A stretch of 64,000 nt of DNA from Nereocystis luetkeana (taxonomy: Eukaryota; Sar; Phaeophyceae; Laminariales; Laminariaceae): the NCBI GenBank assembly GCA_031213475.1, contig JARUPZ010000023.1:9938157-10002156 (forward strand), written 5' to 3'. Shown here one piece after another: positions 23,952 through 42,042 of the stretch. Under the pieces are notes generated by a model that was not told the origin of the DNA, made no database searches, and saw only the letters and a list, made by a program, of their open reading frames with translations. The translations under genes were made by a program, and so were the position numbers. Position 1 is the stretch's first letter. Every line of letters starts with the position of its first letter.

Positions 23952-26900
23952 GCCGCCGTCGCAGAGACGAAGGAAGCACTCCGAAAGGAGTTCTTGGAGA
24001 CGGAGGTGCCGCCCGACGAGACGATCGTGGGCATGCAGCGGTCGATGCTGCGGACGCTCGGCTTCTCCCCCGACCACGGCGTGGCCTGCCTGAACACCTT
24101 CTCCAAGGACTTCCCCGACAATGGGAAGCTGCAGCGCCGGCTACAACAGTTCATGCAGTGGTGAGAGAGGGAGAGAGGGGGAAGGCGTGCGCGCGGGGGG
24201 GGTGTACTCGATAGGAGAGATGTACTCGATCTCATGTATGACCGTAGTCGTATGACCATAGACCCTCGCGTCCCTACAATGCCGGGACGAAGCATGTCAG
24301 GTTTTCACCGACCAGGCAGACATTGTTTGCACCGAGCGCGAAGCGCCGTGAGGTGCTTGTTGGGCGAGTCGCATGAAGGGTGAGCTGCATCCTGCTGAGA
24401 AGCGCTTGTGAGGCGGATTTTTTCTTGCATATGGATGACAGCGTTGATGAATTGATTTTATTTCTGGTGTCGCCAGTTTCCATACGCAGCAATGGGTTTA
24501 CTATGTAACTGTCTCGTGGGTGCCTTACCTTGAACACTACGTGATACGATGATCCCCCTTGTGCGGAGGCAAGATTCTCCCCGCACAAAAACGATCTAAC
24601 TCGACCGCCAAGCGTGGTAACCGCAAAAAAAAACGGTACCCTGTCTGTCTAGCTCACGCAGTGAGAGGTGTGTTCTACGGCGTCGTCGCCAACCGACGCC
24701 AAACCAAACTGTACATAAAATACCAGGTATATAATATAAGGAGGGGGGCGGGGGAACTACTCATTCGTCGCTTGCCTTAGTCACTTGACCATTAACGACG
24801 CATCCCTTTCAAGACGGAGCACTGTTCCCATTCCGAACAGAGACACCTCCAAGATTCGGGCGCTCACTACGTTTTTTCCACACAGATTTTGTAAAAGTTG
24901 TTTTTTTGTTTATTTTATCCCCTTCCTGCTTCGGTTTTTGGGTTGGCTGTAAGCGCGGGACCTGCGCGTCGGCGGTGTTCGTGCTGTGCGGTGCTGTGCA
25001 GTACGGCACTGTACTGTACTGCACGATGTGGTATGCGGTGCGGTGCGTGCGGCGCAACGCGATGCGGTGCAATTTCGGAGCGGTGCGTTTCGGTGCGGTG
25101 CAATGCAGAGCGGTGCAATGCGGTGCGGTGCAATGCAGAGCGGTGCATGCGATGCGGTGCGGCGCGGTAAATTTCTAAGGTTGAGGTGTGCGATAACCCT
25201 TTTGCGGCTCGGTAGGGGAAACCGCCCCCGCCGGCCGGCCGTCCGAAGGGTGCAATGGAATATCAGAGGAGCGCGCGCTTCTCGGCTGATGTTGGGCTTC
25301 GGCTGTACGGGGTGCGAGCGAGCTCGCGCGTGTAGTTAGCGGTGTTATTCACACGGGGCTGTTCATGGGGGCGGGGTCAAACCTCGTGGGTCAGATCGGG
25401 CCGGGTCGGGCATGGGTGACCCGACCCAATCCTTGAGTGTTTTGACAAATCTCCTGACCCGGCCCGACCCGACCCGACCTGACATGACCTGACCTGACCT
25501 AGCCTGATCCGACCCGTGAGAGTTGAAAAAAAATCCTGACCCGAGGGTCGGGTCGGGTCGGGTCGGGTCGGGTCGGTCGGGTTGGGTCGGGTCGGGTCAT
25601 GATCCGTGAAGAGCCCTGGTGTTTGCGACGGCGTCGGTCCGAGCCAGGAGCACGCTGGGGGGGTCGAGGTGTTTCTTGACGGTGTTCATACGTAGCGGTG
25701 TTGTTGGCCCGATCGGGGAGCATGCTGGACGGACGGGGTCGAGCGAAATACATACAAGAGAGGCTCCGGTCTCGCTTGGCGTTTTTTTTGTTTTCCAATT
25801 TATGTTTTTTCGTTTGTAGGATCGAATGAAGACGTCTCAGCTGTGCAGTCGAGGATTTCGACGAAACTCGTAAGCTTTGGTGCGGTGTGTACTTGGATCG
25901 CGCGTGCTACGTAAGGGTTGTATGTATGTTCTCTCTGGCACATTATGTGCGCAGCGACGACTTGCGATTTATTTGTTCCTTGTTTCTCGTCTTTGTTTCG
26001 TTTTTTAGCTCCGTGGGAAAAATAAAGAGCCTGTTGTATACTTCGATCGCGCGTGCTATATACATATACAGGTTCTATGTACGACGGGGCGACGGCTTTC
26101 GGGGAGTTTTTTCTCCTTCCTTTTTCGTCTTTGTCTCTGTTTTTTTTGTGTGTTGAGCTGTTTGTTATGATACTCCCTTCGATCGCGCGTGCTACATTAT
26201 GTACGTGCTGTACTGTATGTACACAAGGAGCGACGGCTTACATCATTTTTCGGTGGTTGGTTTGTTTCCTGTCCTGTTTCGTTTCTTGCCGTTTCCCTCC
26301 TCTCCCCGCGGTGGCTCCGCTCAGCGCGAGCATGGCACGGCAAGAAGCCGTCCTAGGAAAGGAGGAGATGACCAAGAGGATGCAGATCCAGCAGGTGATA
26401 ACAATAACCCCATTTTACTGCCATGAGGGCTCTCCCTTTCGTCCATGAGCATGCGCATCTGGCAGGGGCGGGCCAGTAGTTACAAAGGAGTGACGCGTAC
26501 CTGGTACACATTATCCCGCCTGTAAAAAACTTTGAGCACCTCAACCAAGGTTGTCGGACGAGCTTTTCCCGTGTCGACCTTGTTGACGTTTTTGCCGAAA
26601 ATTGCCCGTTCCTAAGAGGTATGTTGGAAAAAAAATATGAAGTTTTCACGAACATACGTAAACACATATAAATATATCAGGTATGTGTATACCTGGTATA
26701 TATATATATACGCGCGATTAAACGTGGTGTGCGAACCTTAGATTATTGCTTTTGTGTCGGGCGTACGTAACGTGGACCTGTTGACTTATGAAGAAAGGAC
26801 CGCGTGTTGCTTGCGCTCGACGCCGAACTACTATCAGGAGACATCGTCACTCATTTTAGAAGTTTCCACACTAAAAAGCAGTCCCAAAATAAGGATAAGT

Positions 26901-29900
26901 GAATCCCTGGGGGGGGGGCGGGGGTAATAATGTTGCATCCCCGGAAAACGCCATTTTAAACAAATGGTATATTATGATGTCTAGACCGCTGTCTGCCACA
27001 GGCCTAAGCTGCCGTCCCCTGGCCTTAGCTGCCGTCGTCTGACCTGTATGTGCATGACACCCTCCAACGAAACGCCTGTCTGTGGCCTGCGCGGCTTTAC
27101 GTGCGGGGGGTTGGGGGTTCGTCGCAGGCTTCGGCAATGAAAGAGCACAGGATGGCGATGGAGCTGCACTCGCTGGACGAGCTGGGGAGGAAGGAACTAG
27201 CGAGACGGGTCTCGGAGATGCAGCGCAAGCACGCCATGGCGGTGATGACGCTTACCACCCAGGAGGAGCGGCTAGCGTACGTCCAGGGCATCCCTGCGGA
27301 TGTGAGCGCACCGTCTTGCCCATTAAATAGCGCTCGTCCCCCGCGTATAGAGCATCCTGTGGACTGCTTGTTGAACTCGATGCTGTTCGTTTCGTTTCCT
27401 ACTCCCCCTGCCCCACACTTATGCTGTTTTTTTTTTGAAGGGGGGGGACGGGGGTTTCCACGTGCGGTGGGAATGGTCCGGGTTTCCACGTCACCGTTGC
27501 CATGCCGTTTGATTCATCTGTCCTGCACGACGAGGAGTACGAGAGCGTATTGAGATGGGATACATGTGCTGGCAATTTTGATATCTGCATCATGGGAAAA
27601 AAAGGTGTTCAGGAAGACGATTTCCGCCGGGGAAGAAAAGCTCAAGAAACCACGACGTGCTCGAAAAAATGCAATAAACGAATCGCGCGAACCTACGTGC
27701 CCTATCAGCAAAGCCGCTTGGCATGGATGGGCACAACCGCTCGGACTGACATGGCCAACCGGATATGCTGAGCTCTGGCTATATTCGCTATTGTTCATGA
27801 CATACATACATATATGTACACACATACCAGGTATACATATAAATGAACGAACTAAAAGGTGATATTGGTCAGCCCAGTTCGTGTTTTTGTTGTGTCGATG
27901 GGGCGCCTTAACCCCTCTAGAACCGCAGTCCCGTTTTGGGGACAAACCGCCCTAATTCTTGAGTATTTTTTTCCCAAAACGGGACTGCAGCCCTTAAAGG
28001 GTTATAAGGCTTCAAGGGCTGCCGGTGTGCTTGTTTCATTTTTCTACGAACAAATATAGACCATGCTGCTTGTGAGTCAGAAGAGAGTGTGGAGGGAGTA
28101 GCCCAGAGCCGCAACACTTCGGGGGGTGTCAACCAACAACTGCTGCTGCTGCTGCTGCTGTTGACGCCGCCGCGGAGGATAGATGTCCCCCCAAGGCAAC
28201 CGCACGCTCATCCTCGGGACGGAACCTGCGTGTCGCGATGGGCTATATATGTGTTATTTATCGGTATACGGGTCATCCCACCCAGCAACAGAAGGGGCTA
28301 CTGTAGATAATACGCGACCGGGAACAGATCCGCCGTGGAAGCTCTATCTAGATCATCAAGTGGGAATCGATGATCTGCAGATGATGATCTGTAGATCTGT
28401 TTGGCCGGTGCTGCGATAGGGATGTCCAGTATTACGGGGGACCATAGTAAATACCAGGTAGGACCAAATATTGTTGGTAAAAATAGCAAAATATATACCT
28501 GGTAGTTTTTTGTGTGTACCGTAGGTCCTACTTAATATATTCCCCCGTAATAGTACCTACCTGGTATTTGTTTCTGGGCCTCATCGCTTCAACCCTTCGA
28601 GGACCGCAGTCCCGTTTTGGGGGCCAACTATTACGGGGGACCATAGTTAATAGGACCTATGGTATACATAAAAAAACTAAATATTTAACCATTTTTGCTA
28701 ACAATATTTGGTCCTATTAACCATGGTCCCCCGTAATAGTCATATTCTGAGTAAGTTTTTTCACCCTCACCTCGATCGTCTTATTTCGTGGTATATTTTT
28801 ACCTCCCTGTCTCGAAATATAAGGACCGTTTTGGTTATACATTGATATGCAAACCGTCCTTATATTTGGGGACAGAGTGGTACATAATTTTTCGGCGTTT
28901 TCTTTCCCCCTCGGAAATTATAAGTATAAAGCGCCAAAGGGATCAATTACCTGGTACTACAGTAGTCCGTACGATAACCCTCTTCCTGTGAAGTAATGGT
29001 CCGTCTATAGTGTGCCGGCTGAGTAATGCCGGCTGCCCGCTACCTTCAAGTAGTGCCTGTGACATCGCTCGGCGCAGATGGGGTTATTATATAACCTGTG
29101 TGGAAGTGTGCGGGGGGAGTACTGCCGGTGTTGCCGCTGCCTACAGTGCTGGTGCTGCCGACTGGCGCGCATGATGCCGGCACTACGGAGGGACTTGAAG
29201 TAATGCTGCACGTGCAAACACAGATTCCATACCAGGCGCGTACTAAACTCCCGAGTGTTTTGTCCCTAAGCAGATGTGGGTGCAGCAGTCTGGAAGGGGG
29301 GTCGATATTTGAGATGCGAACACTTTGCAGCGGTGAGGCGGTTACCCCCCCCCCCCCCCCCCCCCTTCTTTTTTTTTTTTACTCGCGTCGGGCAGATAGT
29401 TCACGATCTGTCTAGATCCACAGATATATCATCTACTGTAGATCATAAACTGCCGTTATGATATGTGGTTGTGCGGGATCTGTGACTCGACCTATGTGCA
29501 GGAGCGTCCTGCACAAAACTTTGTGCAGGATGGGGTCTTATTGATCAAGGCGGGTCTTTCGGCCGCCAGGCGTTTTTTTTTTCAAACGCCACCAAAACAC
29601 GCGGCGGAGCCGACGTGACTGCCCCTGCCGACCTCGAGCCCCCCGAAGGGTTGGGGTTTGGGTTAGGGTCAGGCATGGGGCTGGGTTGGTCTGGGCCGAC
29701 GTGCGAGGTTGAAAATTGACGACACACGTCCTGCACAAAGTTTTGTGCTTTGTGCAGGACGCTCCGGCACACAGCGGGAGCCAGGATCTGCGTATAGAAA
29801 ATATCCTCAACTTGCCCCACTGTGGATCATGCGGGTTGTATCATACGGTTCTCCCACCCACCAACATGAGCTAGAATACGTCGATCATACCACAGATCAG

Positions 29901-32113
29901 GAAAAAATGATCTTCCCCTCGGAAACATCTATTATCAGCATATCATGAAGCGGGAATTGATGATCTCTCCGAGGTGTGTGCATGCTTACCCCTCTCGTGT
30001 GGAGCTCGTAGCTCTACATGGGTAGAGGTCTCTCGCTCATACCGCGCGTTCCCCTTCCTCCTTGTCTCCCGCTTCGTTTGCTCGTCCGCCCGCCCCCGGA
30101 GCAGGAGCAGTGGGAGATAGCCAAGCTGAAGATGCTGACCACCCGCCTCAAGGCGGGGGACGACGCAGGCCACGGGCACAGCCACGCGCACAGACAGCCT
30201 TGGTCGGGACACGTGAGATTAACTTTTGACATGGCTTTTTTCTTTTTCTTTTCCTGGGGGGTGTCGGCAGTGGTGATGGCGGTGGCGGGGGGGGGGGGTG
30301 CGGGGGGGCGATGCCACTACGAAACGCCGCGAAGAAAAGAACGTTACCAAGTAGGTAGATATTAGTGCTGATGTTGAAGTGCACCCCCCCCCCACGAGAA
30401 AAACGAGCCATGCTCGTACGGGCAGGGAGGGATACCTATTCATAATATCTCTCAGGCTCCTCACAGTAGCTCTGCAGTCCCCGCACAAAACTCGTCGAGT
30501 TTGCGAAGAGTTTTGTTACGATCCGGCTGAGATGAGCAAAATCCTTCTATGTACACGTATATAACTCAAAACCATTATTTTCGACACAAGCGTCGCTACA
30601 TTAGTTTTTTTATTGTTTTTTCTTGTTTTTTTGTGTCACCCTCCATTCAATTCCTTACCTTCACCCTTCTTTTCTCTCTCTTGCTTATTTACGGGGGACC
30701 ATAGCAAATAGGACCTGCGGTGCATACACAAAAAACGAAATATTTCCGTATTTTTACGAACAATATTTGGTCCTATTCACTATGGCCCCCCGTGATAGTC
30801 GTAAAACTCAGATCGCAAGCTAGCCGGGCTCTTCTCGCTCCTCCCCACTACGACTCGCGCCTTGCATTTTTATCGCGTTTTCGCCAGAAAAAAGACTTGC
30901 GGCCCTTTTTTCCCCTCGTCGACTGGCATCGAAGTTAAGCAGAGGAGCTGCCCTCCCGCACCAGTCGGAAAAATTTACTTGTCTACCGTACGTACATGTA
31001 GCGTTGCTGGCTCGTTGGACGGCGGAAACTCCCTGGCGTAGCTTTTGAGAACGTTGGGTCGTACCCCCACGGACGCCCCCCCCCGCCCCTGTTACACCAG
31101 AAAAAGTATAGAAGTCAATTGAGTTATTAATAGACGCTGCCATCCTAATTGCAAGAAAGTCCACCTCATACGTAGCAGCGGTTCTTAGTAGTAGGATGCA
31201 GCTCACCCTTCATGCGACTCGCCCAACAAGCCCCTCACGGCGCTTCGCGCTTGGTGCAAGCGAGCAATGTCTGCCTGGTGGGTGAAAACCCGACGTTCTC
31301 CGTCCCGGCGTTGTAGGGATGCGAGGCTCTATGGTCATACGACTACGTCCGTGCATCGCATGGGTACACCCCCCCCCCCCCCGGGTGCTCCGTCTCGAAA
31401 GGGATGCGTGGTCAATGGTCAAATGACTAAGGCAAGCAACAAATGAGTACGCCCCCCCCCCCCGCCCCCACCCCGGCTACTATGTCTCCTCTTGCCAATC
31501 GCTTTTCTCGTTGAGGCTCGCCTCTTTCCCGTGGTATACACCTAACGCCGGCCCGGCCACCTAGTCGCGTGGTTGCTGAAACCGCCCCGAAAATGGTGCC
31601 CTCCTTGTCTTCCACCCCCCCCTCCAGCCCGTAGCAATCAACGAATGCGGCCGGCCTCGCCCTAAATATCAGCCCCCCCCCCCCGCAGAAAGCATCCGGG
31701 GGTCTAATCGTAGCTGACGGTTTATCGGGTCATGTTTTCGGGGCGGTATGTCGAGAATTGTTATCCCCGCTCACGACGATTGCTGCAAAAATCACGTTTC
31801 GCTGCGGCTCTGCCTGCTGAAGGTTAGAGATGAGAGTAAAGGTAGCGCGTCGCGTCTCCCGCCCATGTGAACTGTTTTTGTGACATGGCTTCCCGTCCCC
31901 CCACCTCCCCATTTTTTTTTCGCGTGTTTGTGCATGCACGCGCGTAATACGTGCCTTATGTTTCCTTTTTTCATGTATCAGAACCATGGGCACGGGCACG
32001 GGCACGGAGGTTCCGCACCCCCTCCACCCGGGGCCTCTCATTCTGGGAACTCCCACTCCCACGAGCACGGGGAGCACCTCTCTCATGACCACAACCACGA
32101 CCACTCCGCCTGA
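8206..32113 (+). CDS. Uncharacterised protein with histidine-rich C-terminus (nine exons)
   Basis: Exons: 8206-8335, 15229-15359, 16460-16629, 19768-19895, 23965-24160, 26325-26394, 27128-27301, 30102-30212, 31982-32113. All junctions keep phase (1,0,2,1,2,0,0,0) and give 413 residues. I do not recognise the family. Visible parts: a charged, Lys/Glu-rich start (1-44); an alpha-helical segment with DEFFRTTIERLV; a long helical core (88-250) including LLIKIQHDQLEKMG and ETKEALRKEFLETEVP; a Met/Glu/Arg-rich coiled-coil-like stretch (about 253-345); and a tail from about 355 with roughly 18 His in Gly-His and Ser-His repeats (HGHSHAH, NHGHGHGHGG, SHEHGEH, DHNHDHS). Such tails bind Zn or Ni in other proteins; here metal binding is inference. 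Least certain is exon 2: a second acceptor at 15288 would need an extra exon in the 6.9 kb intron 1. Exons 6 and 8 have tandem in-frame acceptors. The start was chosen at the first Met after a change in base composition. Confidence 0.68.
8932..8992. repeat. (CAG)n microsatellite
   Basis: About 20 CAG units, in intron 1 of the His-rich gene. It creates poly-Gln, poly-Cys and poly-Leu artefact frames. Confidence 0.95.
9673..9745. repeat. Cluster of three TACCAGGTA motifs
   Basis: Exact TACCAGGTA at 9673, 9723 and 9737 within 73 bp of intron 1, with a near-match CCTGGTATCA just before. Confidence 0.85.
9970..10445 (+). repeat. Hairpin-rich block with TTCGCCnnnGGCGA units
   Basis: Three successive units, near 10128, 10171 and 10208, contain TTCGCCGTAGGCGA, TTCGCCTTCGGCGA and TTCGCCGCAGGCGA. 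Each is a short hairpin followed by A/T-rich and C-rich spacers. Flanks hold further inverted motifs (GGCCGCAGGCCCGCAGGCC, TTGCGCGCGCAACGCAA). The style is like intergenic repeats of algal organelle genomes, but I cannot show organellar origin. Confidence 0.5.
10526..10541. repeat. TACCTGGTA doublet
   Basis: Overlapping motifs at 10526 and 10533, the same doublet as at 6518 and 6927. The flank has GGTACCAGATAC and ATGGTACCAGTA near-matches. Confidence 0.85.
10784..10820. repeat. (CTG)n microsatellite
   Basis: About 12 CTG units, with interrupted GCTGCTGCTGCGGCTG extending to 10905, in intron 1. Confidence 0.9.
11108..11200. mobile_element. Family B foldback element, copy 2
   Basis: Left end TTAGGACCGCAGTCCCGTT, centre ACTTAGATTTTGAGTG, right end GGGGACTGCAGTCCTAAAA: a near-perfect inverted repeat with a short loop. 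Located in intron 1 of the His-rich gene. Confidence 0.8.
11843..11947. mobile_element. Family A foldback MITE, copy 1
   Basis: Left end TTACGGGGGACCATAGTTAA and right end its exact reverse complement, with a 55-bp A/T-rich middle containing TATGGTATACATAAAAA and AACAATATTTG. About 105 bp. Confidence 0.9.
12867..12955. mobile_element. Family B foldback element, copy 3
   Basis: Diverged copy: GCTGTCCCGTTTTCGGGGCA on the left, GTGTCCCCGGAACGGGACTG on the right, closing CCCTAAAAAAGGGG. Confidence 0.65.
13591..13690. repeat. Long pyrimidine (C) tract
   Basis: About 100 bases that are almost all C on the plus strand, beginning with an unbroken run of over 20 C. Strong G-quadruplex potential on the minus strand. 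Open frames here are artefacts. Confidence 0.9.
16066..16350. repeat. CTG microsatellite array with internal duplication
   Basis: CTG runs at about 16066-16110, 16186-16262 and 16329-16350, separated by two copies of GCTGGTGATACTAATGCTG and the following GTTCCTCCTGG segment. A ~150-bp unit has therefore been duplicated. It ends just before exon 3 of the His-rich gene (16460). Confidence 0.85.
17304..18059. repeat. 378-bp tandem duplication
   Basis: Two adjacent copies, 17304-17681 and 17682-18059, offset exactly 378 bp and nearly identical. Because 378 is divisible by three, a minus-strand frame stays open through both (17155-18033) and encodes a ~126-residue repeat. I see no sign that it is a gene. 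Located in intron 3 of the His-rich gene. Confidence 0.85.
18122..18155. repeat. (CTC)n microsatellite
   Basis: CTC/CCT run in intron 3; another lies at 19252-19306 with flanking C runs. Confidence 0.85.
18220..18305. mobile_element. Family B foldback element, copy 4
   Basis: GCAGTCCCGTTTTGGGGACA, centre ACTACTTAGAATTCGAGTGG, right half GTCCCCCCCAAAACGAGACT. The outer ends are degraded. Confidence 0.7.
18948..19012. mobile_element. Stowaway-like foldback, copy 1
   Basis: GGGCGGAAATATAAGGAGC and GCTCCTTATAATTCCGTCC form inverted ends around a ~27-bp loop. The AATATAAGGA core is shared with the copies near 21290 and 28800. Confidence 0.6.
19600..19700 (+). mobile_element. Poly-C-ended dispersed repeat, 5'-truncated
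   Basis: GATGCGAGGGTCTATATCAT, then GGTCATACGACTACCGCC, then a GAGTAC-type end running into over 15 C. It matches only the 3' half of the full element (see 31185). Confidence 0.7.
20461..20572. mobile_element. Family A foldback MITE, copy 2
   Basis: CTACGGGGGACCGTAGTAAA left, AGTCCCCCGTAA right. Near the right end the expected ACTATAGTCC is ACTATATTGAGTATAGTCC, an extra segment flanked by TA. Confidence 0.85.
20931..21070 (+). repeat. 28-bp minisatellite, five units
   Basis: Unit ACCCGAATCTTTCCCGAAAA plus CGCCTTTC, repeated five times in register with one base change in the third unit. Located in intron 4 of the His-rich gene. Confidence 0.95.
21290..21386. mobile_element. Stowaway-like foldback, copy 2
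   Basis: CACTCCGGGCGAAAATATAAG left and CTTATATTTGCGATCAGAGTG right, about 97 bp, flanked by GGTAT and GGTAC. Confidence 0.65.
21417..21473. repeat. (TG)n microsatellite
   Basis: About 28 TG units in intron 4. Confidence 0.95.
22503..22533. repeat. (CTG)n microsatellite
   Basis: Ten CTG units in intron 4; other runs are (TTG)n at 23646-23672 and (CTG)n at 23919-23950. The last ends only about 15 bp before exon 5. Confidence 0.9.
22751..22855. mobile_element. Family A foldback MITE, copy 3
   Basis: TA-flanked TTACGGGGGACCATAGTTAA ... GGCCCCCCGTAA-TA. The middle matches copy 1 with few changes. Confidence 0.88.
23033..23237 (+). mobile_element. Poly-C-ended dispersed repeat, full length
   Basis: Starts AGTATGCAGCCCACCCTTCA, includes TCGCGCTTGGTGCAAG, GGTGAAAACCCGACGTG and CGACTACGGCCATGCATGAC, and ends GAGTACCCCCCGCCCCCG. 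Located in intron 4 of the His-rich gene. Confidence 0.8.
24194..24400 (-). mobile_element. Poly-C-ended dispersed repeat, full length, inverted
   Basis: On the minus strand it runs from CAGGATGCAGCTCACCCTTC to a C run at 24194-24202, including the ATCTCTCCTATCGAGTACA extension before the poly-C. It begins 34 bp after exon 5 of the His-rich gene. Confidence 0.8.
25385..25600. repeat. GGGTC/GACCC degenerate pentamer repeat
   Basis: CCGACCCGACC units followed by GGGTCGGGTC units (25546-25600) in opposite sense, so the block can fold back. Preceded at 25000-25165 by a degenerate GCGGTGCAATGC repeat. Confidence 0.85.
27909..28000. mobile_element. Family B foldback element, copy 5
   Basis: AACCCCTCTAGAACCGCAGTC, then CCGTTTTGGGGACAAACC, right half AAAACGGGACTGCAGCCC, closing AAAGGGTT. 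Almost complete. Confidence 0.8.
28432..28550. mobile_element. Family A foldback MITE, copy 4, with two micro-insertions
   Basis: TTACGGGGGACCATAGTAAA ... TCCCCCGTAA. Against other copies it has TACCAGGTA in place of TA at 28452, and TACCTGGTA in place of TA at 28496. Confidence 0.9.
28590..28765. mobile_element. Family B foldback element, copy 6, split by a family A MITE
   Basis: The left half (AACCCTTCGAGGACCGCAG to GGGGGCCAAC) stops at the TA where family A copy 5 (28633-28736) begins. The right side is degraded. Confidence 0.6.
28633..28736. mobile_element. Family A foldback MITE, copy 5
   Basis: TA-TTACGGGGGACCATAG ... CTATGG/CCATGGTCCCCCGTAA-TA, with intact ends, inserted into a family B copy. 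Confidence 0.9.
28790..28893. mobile_element. Stowaway-like foldback, copy 3
   Basis: TACCTCCCTGTCTCGAAATA on the left and the inverted ATATTTGGGGACAGAGTGGTA on the right, with AAGGACCGTTTTGG / CAAACCGTCCTT inside. The ends closely resemble plant Stowaway ends (CTCCCTCCGTCCCAAAATAT), and TA flanks both sides. Confidence 0.75.
29347..29364. repeat. Poly-C run followed by poly-T
   Basis: About 20 C followed by a T-rich tract, in intron 7. Confidence 0.9.
29498..29768. repeat. Foldback with GGAGCGTCCTGCACAAA ends
   Basis: GGAGCGTCCTGCACAAAACT at 29499 and its inverse, CTTTGTGCAGGACGCTCC, at the right edge (about 29749-29766), about 270 bp overall. Each end is itself a small palindrome (TCCTGCACAAAACTTTGTGC). 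Possibly another TIR element. Confidence 0.6.
30689..30795. mobile_element. Family A foldback MITE, copy 6
   Basis: TTACGGGGGACCATAGCAAA ... CTATGGCCCCCCGTGA. Located in intron 8 of the His-rich gene. Confidence 0.88.
31185..31383 (+). mobile_element. Poly-C-ended dispersed repeat, full length
   Basis: The best reference copy: AGTAGGATGCAGCTCACCC, then CGACTCGCCCAACAAGCCC, CTTCGCGCTTGGTGCAAG, GGTGAAAACCCGACG, CCGTCCCGGCGTTGTAGGG and CATACGACTACG, ending in a run of about 15 C. A second poly-C-ended segment (31384-31465, TCAAATGACTAAGGCAAGC ... GAGTACG then C run) follows. Confidence 0.8.
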
Positions 32114-32325
32114 TGGAGGCGGCGATTTTATGGGGGAGACGTTCGGTGCTGAAGGGGAGAAGAGAGAAAAAAACCCGGTGGCGATAATGGTGCTGGTGAC
32201 GGCGGAGTCGGCGGCAGTGATGCTTCGGCGGGCGAGGGGGGGTAGCGAGGGGCTTAAGCTTGGGCTTTTGTAAAGCACCTGCCGCGCTTGGTTCCTTCTT
32301 TTTTTCTCCGTTCTTGTTTTTGCAG

Positions 32326-32393
32326 TAGTGTGGAAGTACCGGTACCCGATTGGATAGAAGAAGAAGCTCCCGAAACGTTTGACCCGCTGGTTG
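32326..32393 (+). CDS. Orphan coding-like exon
   Basis: 68 nt with a strong polypyrimidine tract and TTTTTGCAG acceptor before it and a perfect donor G|GTAGGT after it. The frame entered after one base reads SVEVPVPDWIEEEAPETFDP and continues LV. It requires a phase-2 upstream exon, but the His-rich gene has already stopped at 32113 and its last exon has no suitable phase-2 donor. It could belong to an alternative 3' end, a small separate gene in 32114-36057, or a longer form made by stop readthrough or a sequence error. Function unknown. Confidence 0.4.
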
Positions 32394-41891
<9,498 letters not shown>

Positions 41892-41929
41892 GATGTGCGA
41901 ACCAACGAAGGCTGAGGAGGAGGAAATAG

Positions 41930-42042
41930 GCGGGGGGGGGGGGGGGGGGGCGGGGGGGGGTACTGATGTCATGCATGACCGTCGTTGGATGACCATGGAC
42001 CCTCGAAGGGAAAATGAGGGCCGGGGGGGGGGGGGGGGGGGG
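41930..42042 (-). mobile_element. Poly-C-ended dispersed repeat, 3' fragment, inverted
   Basis: Two long G runs (minus-strand C) flank GTACTGATGTCATGCATGAC and CGTCGTTGGATGACCATGG, matching only the last ~50 bp of the element. It lies immediately after the UMP-CMP kinase stop, probably in its 3' UTR. Confidence 0.6.
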
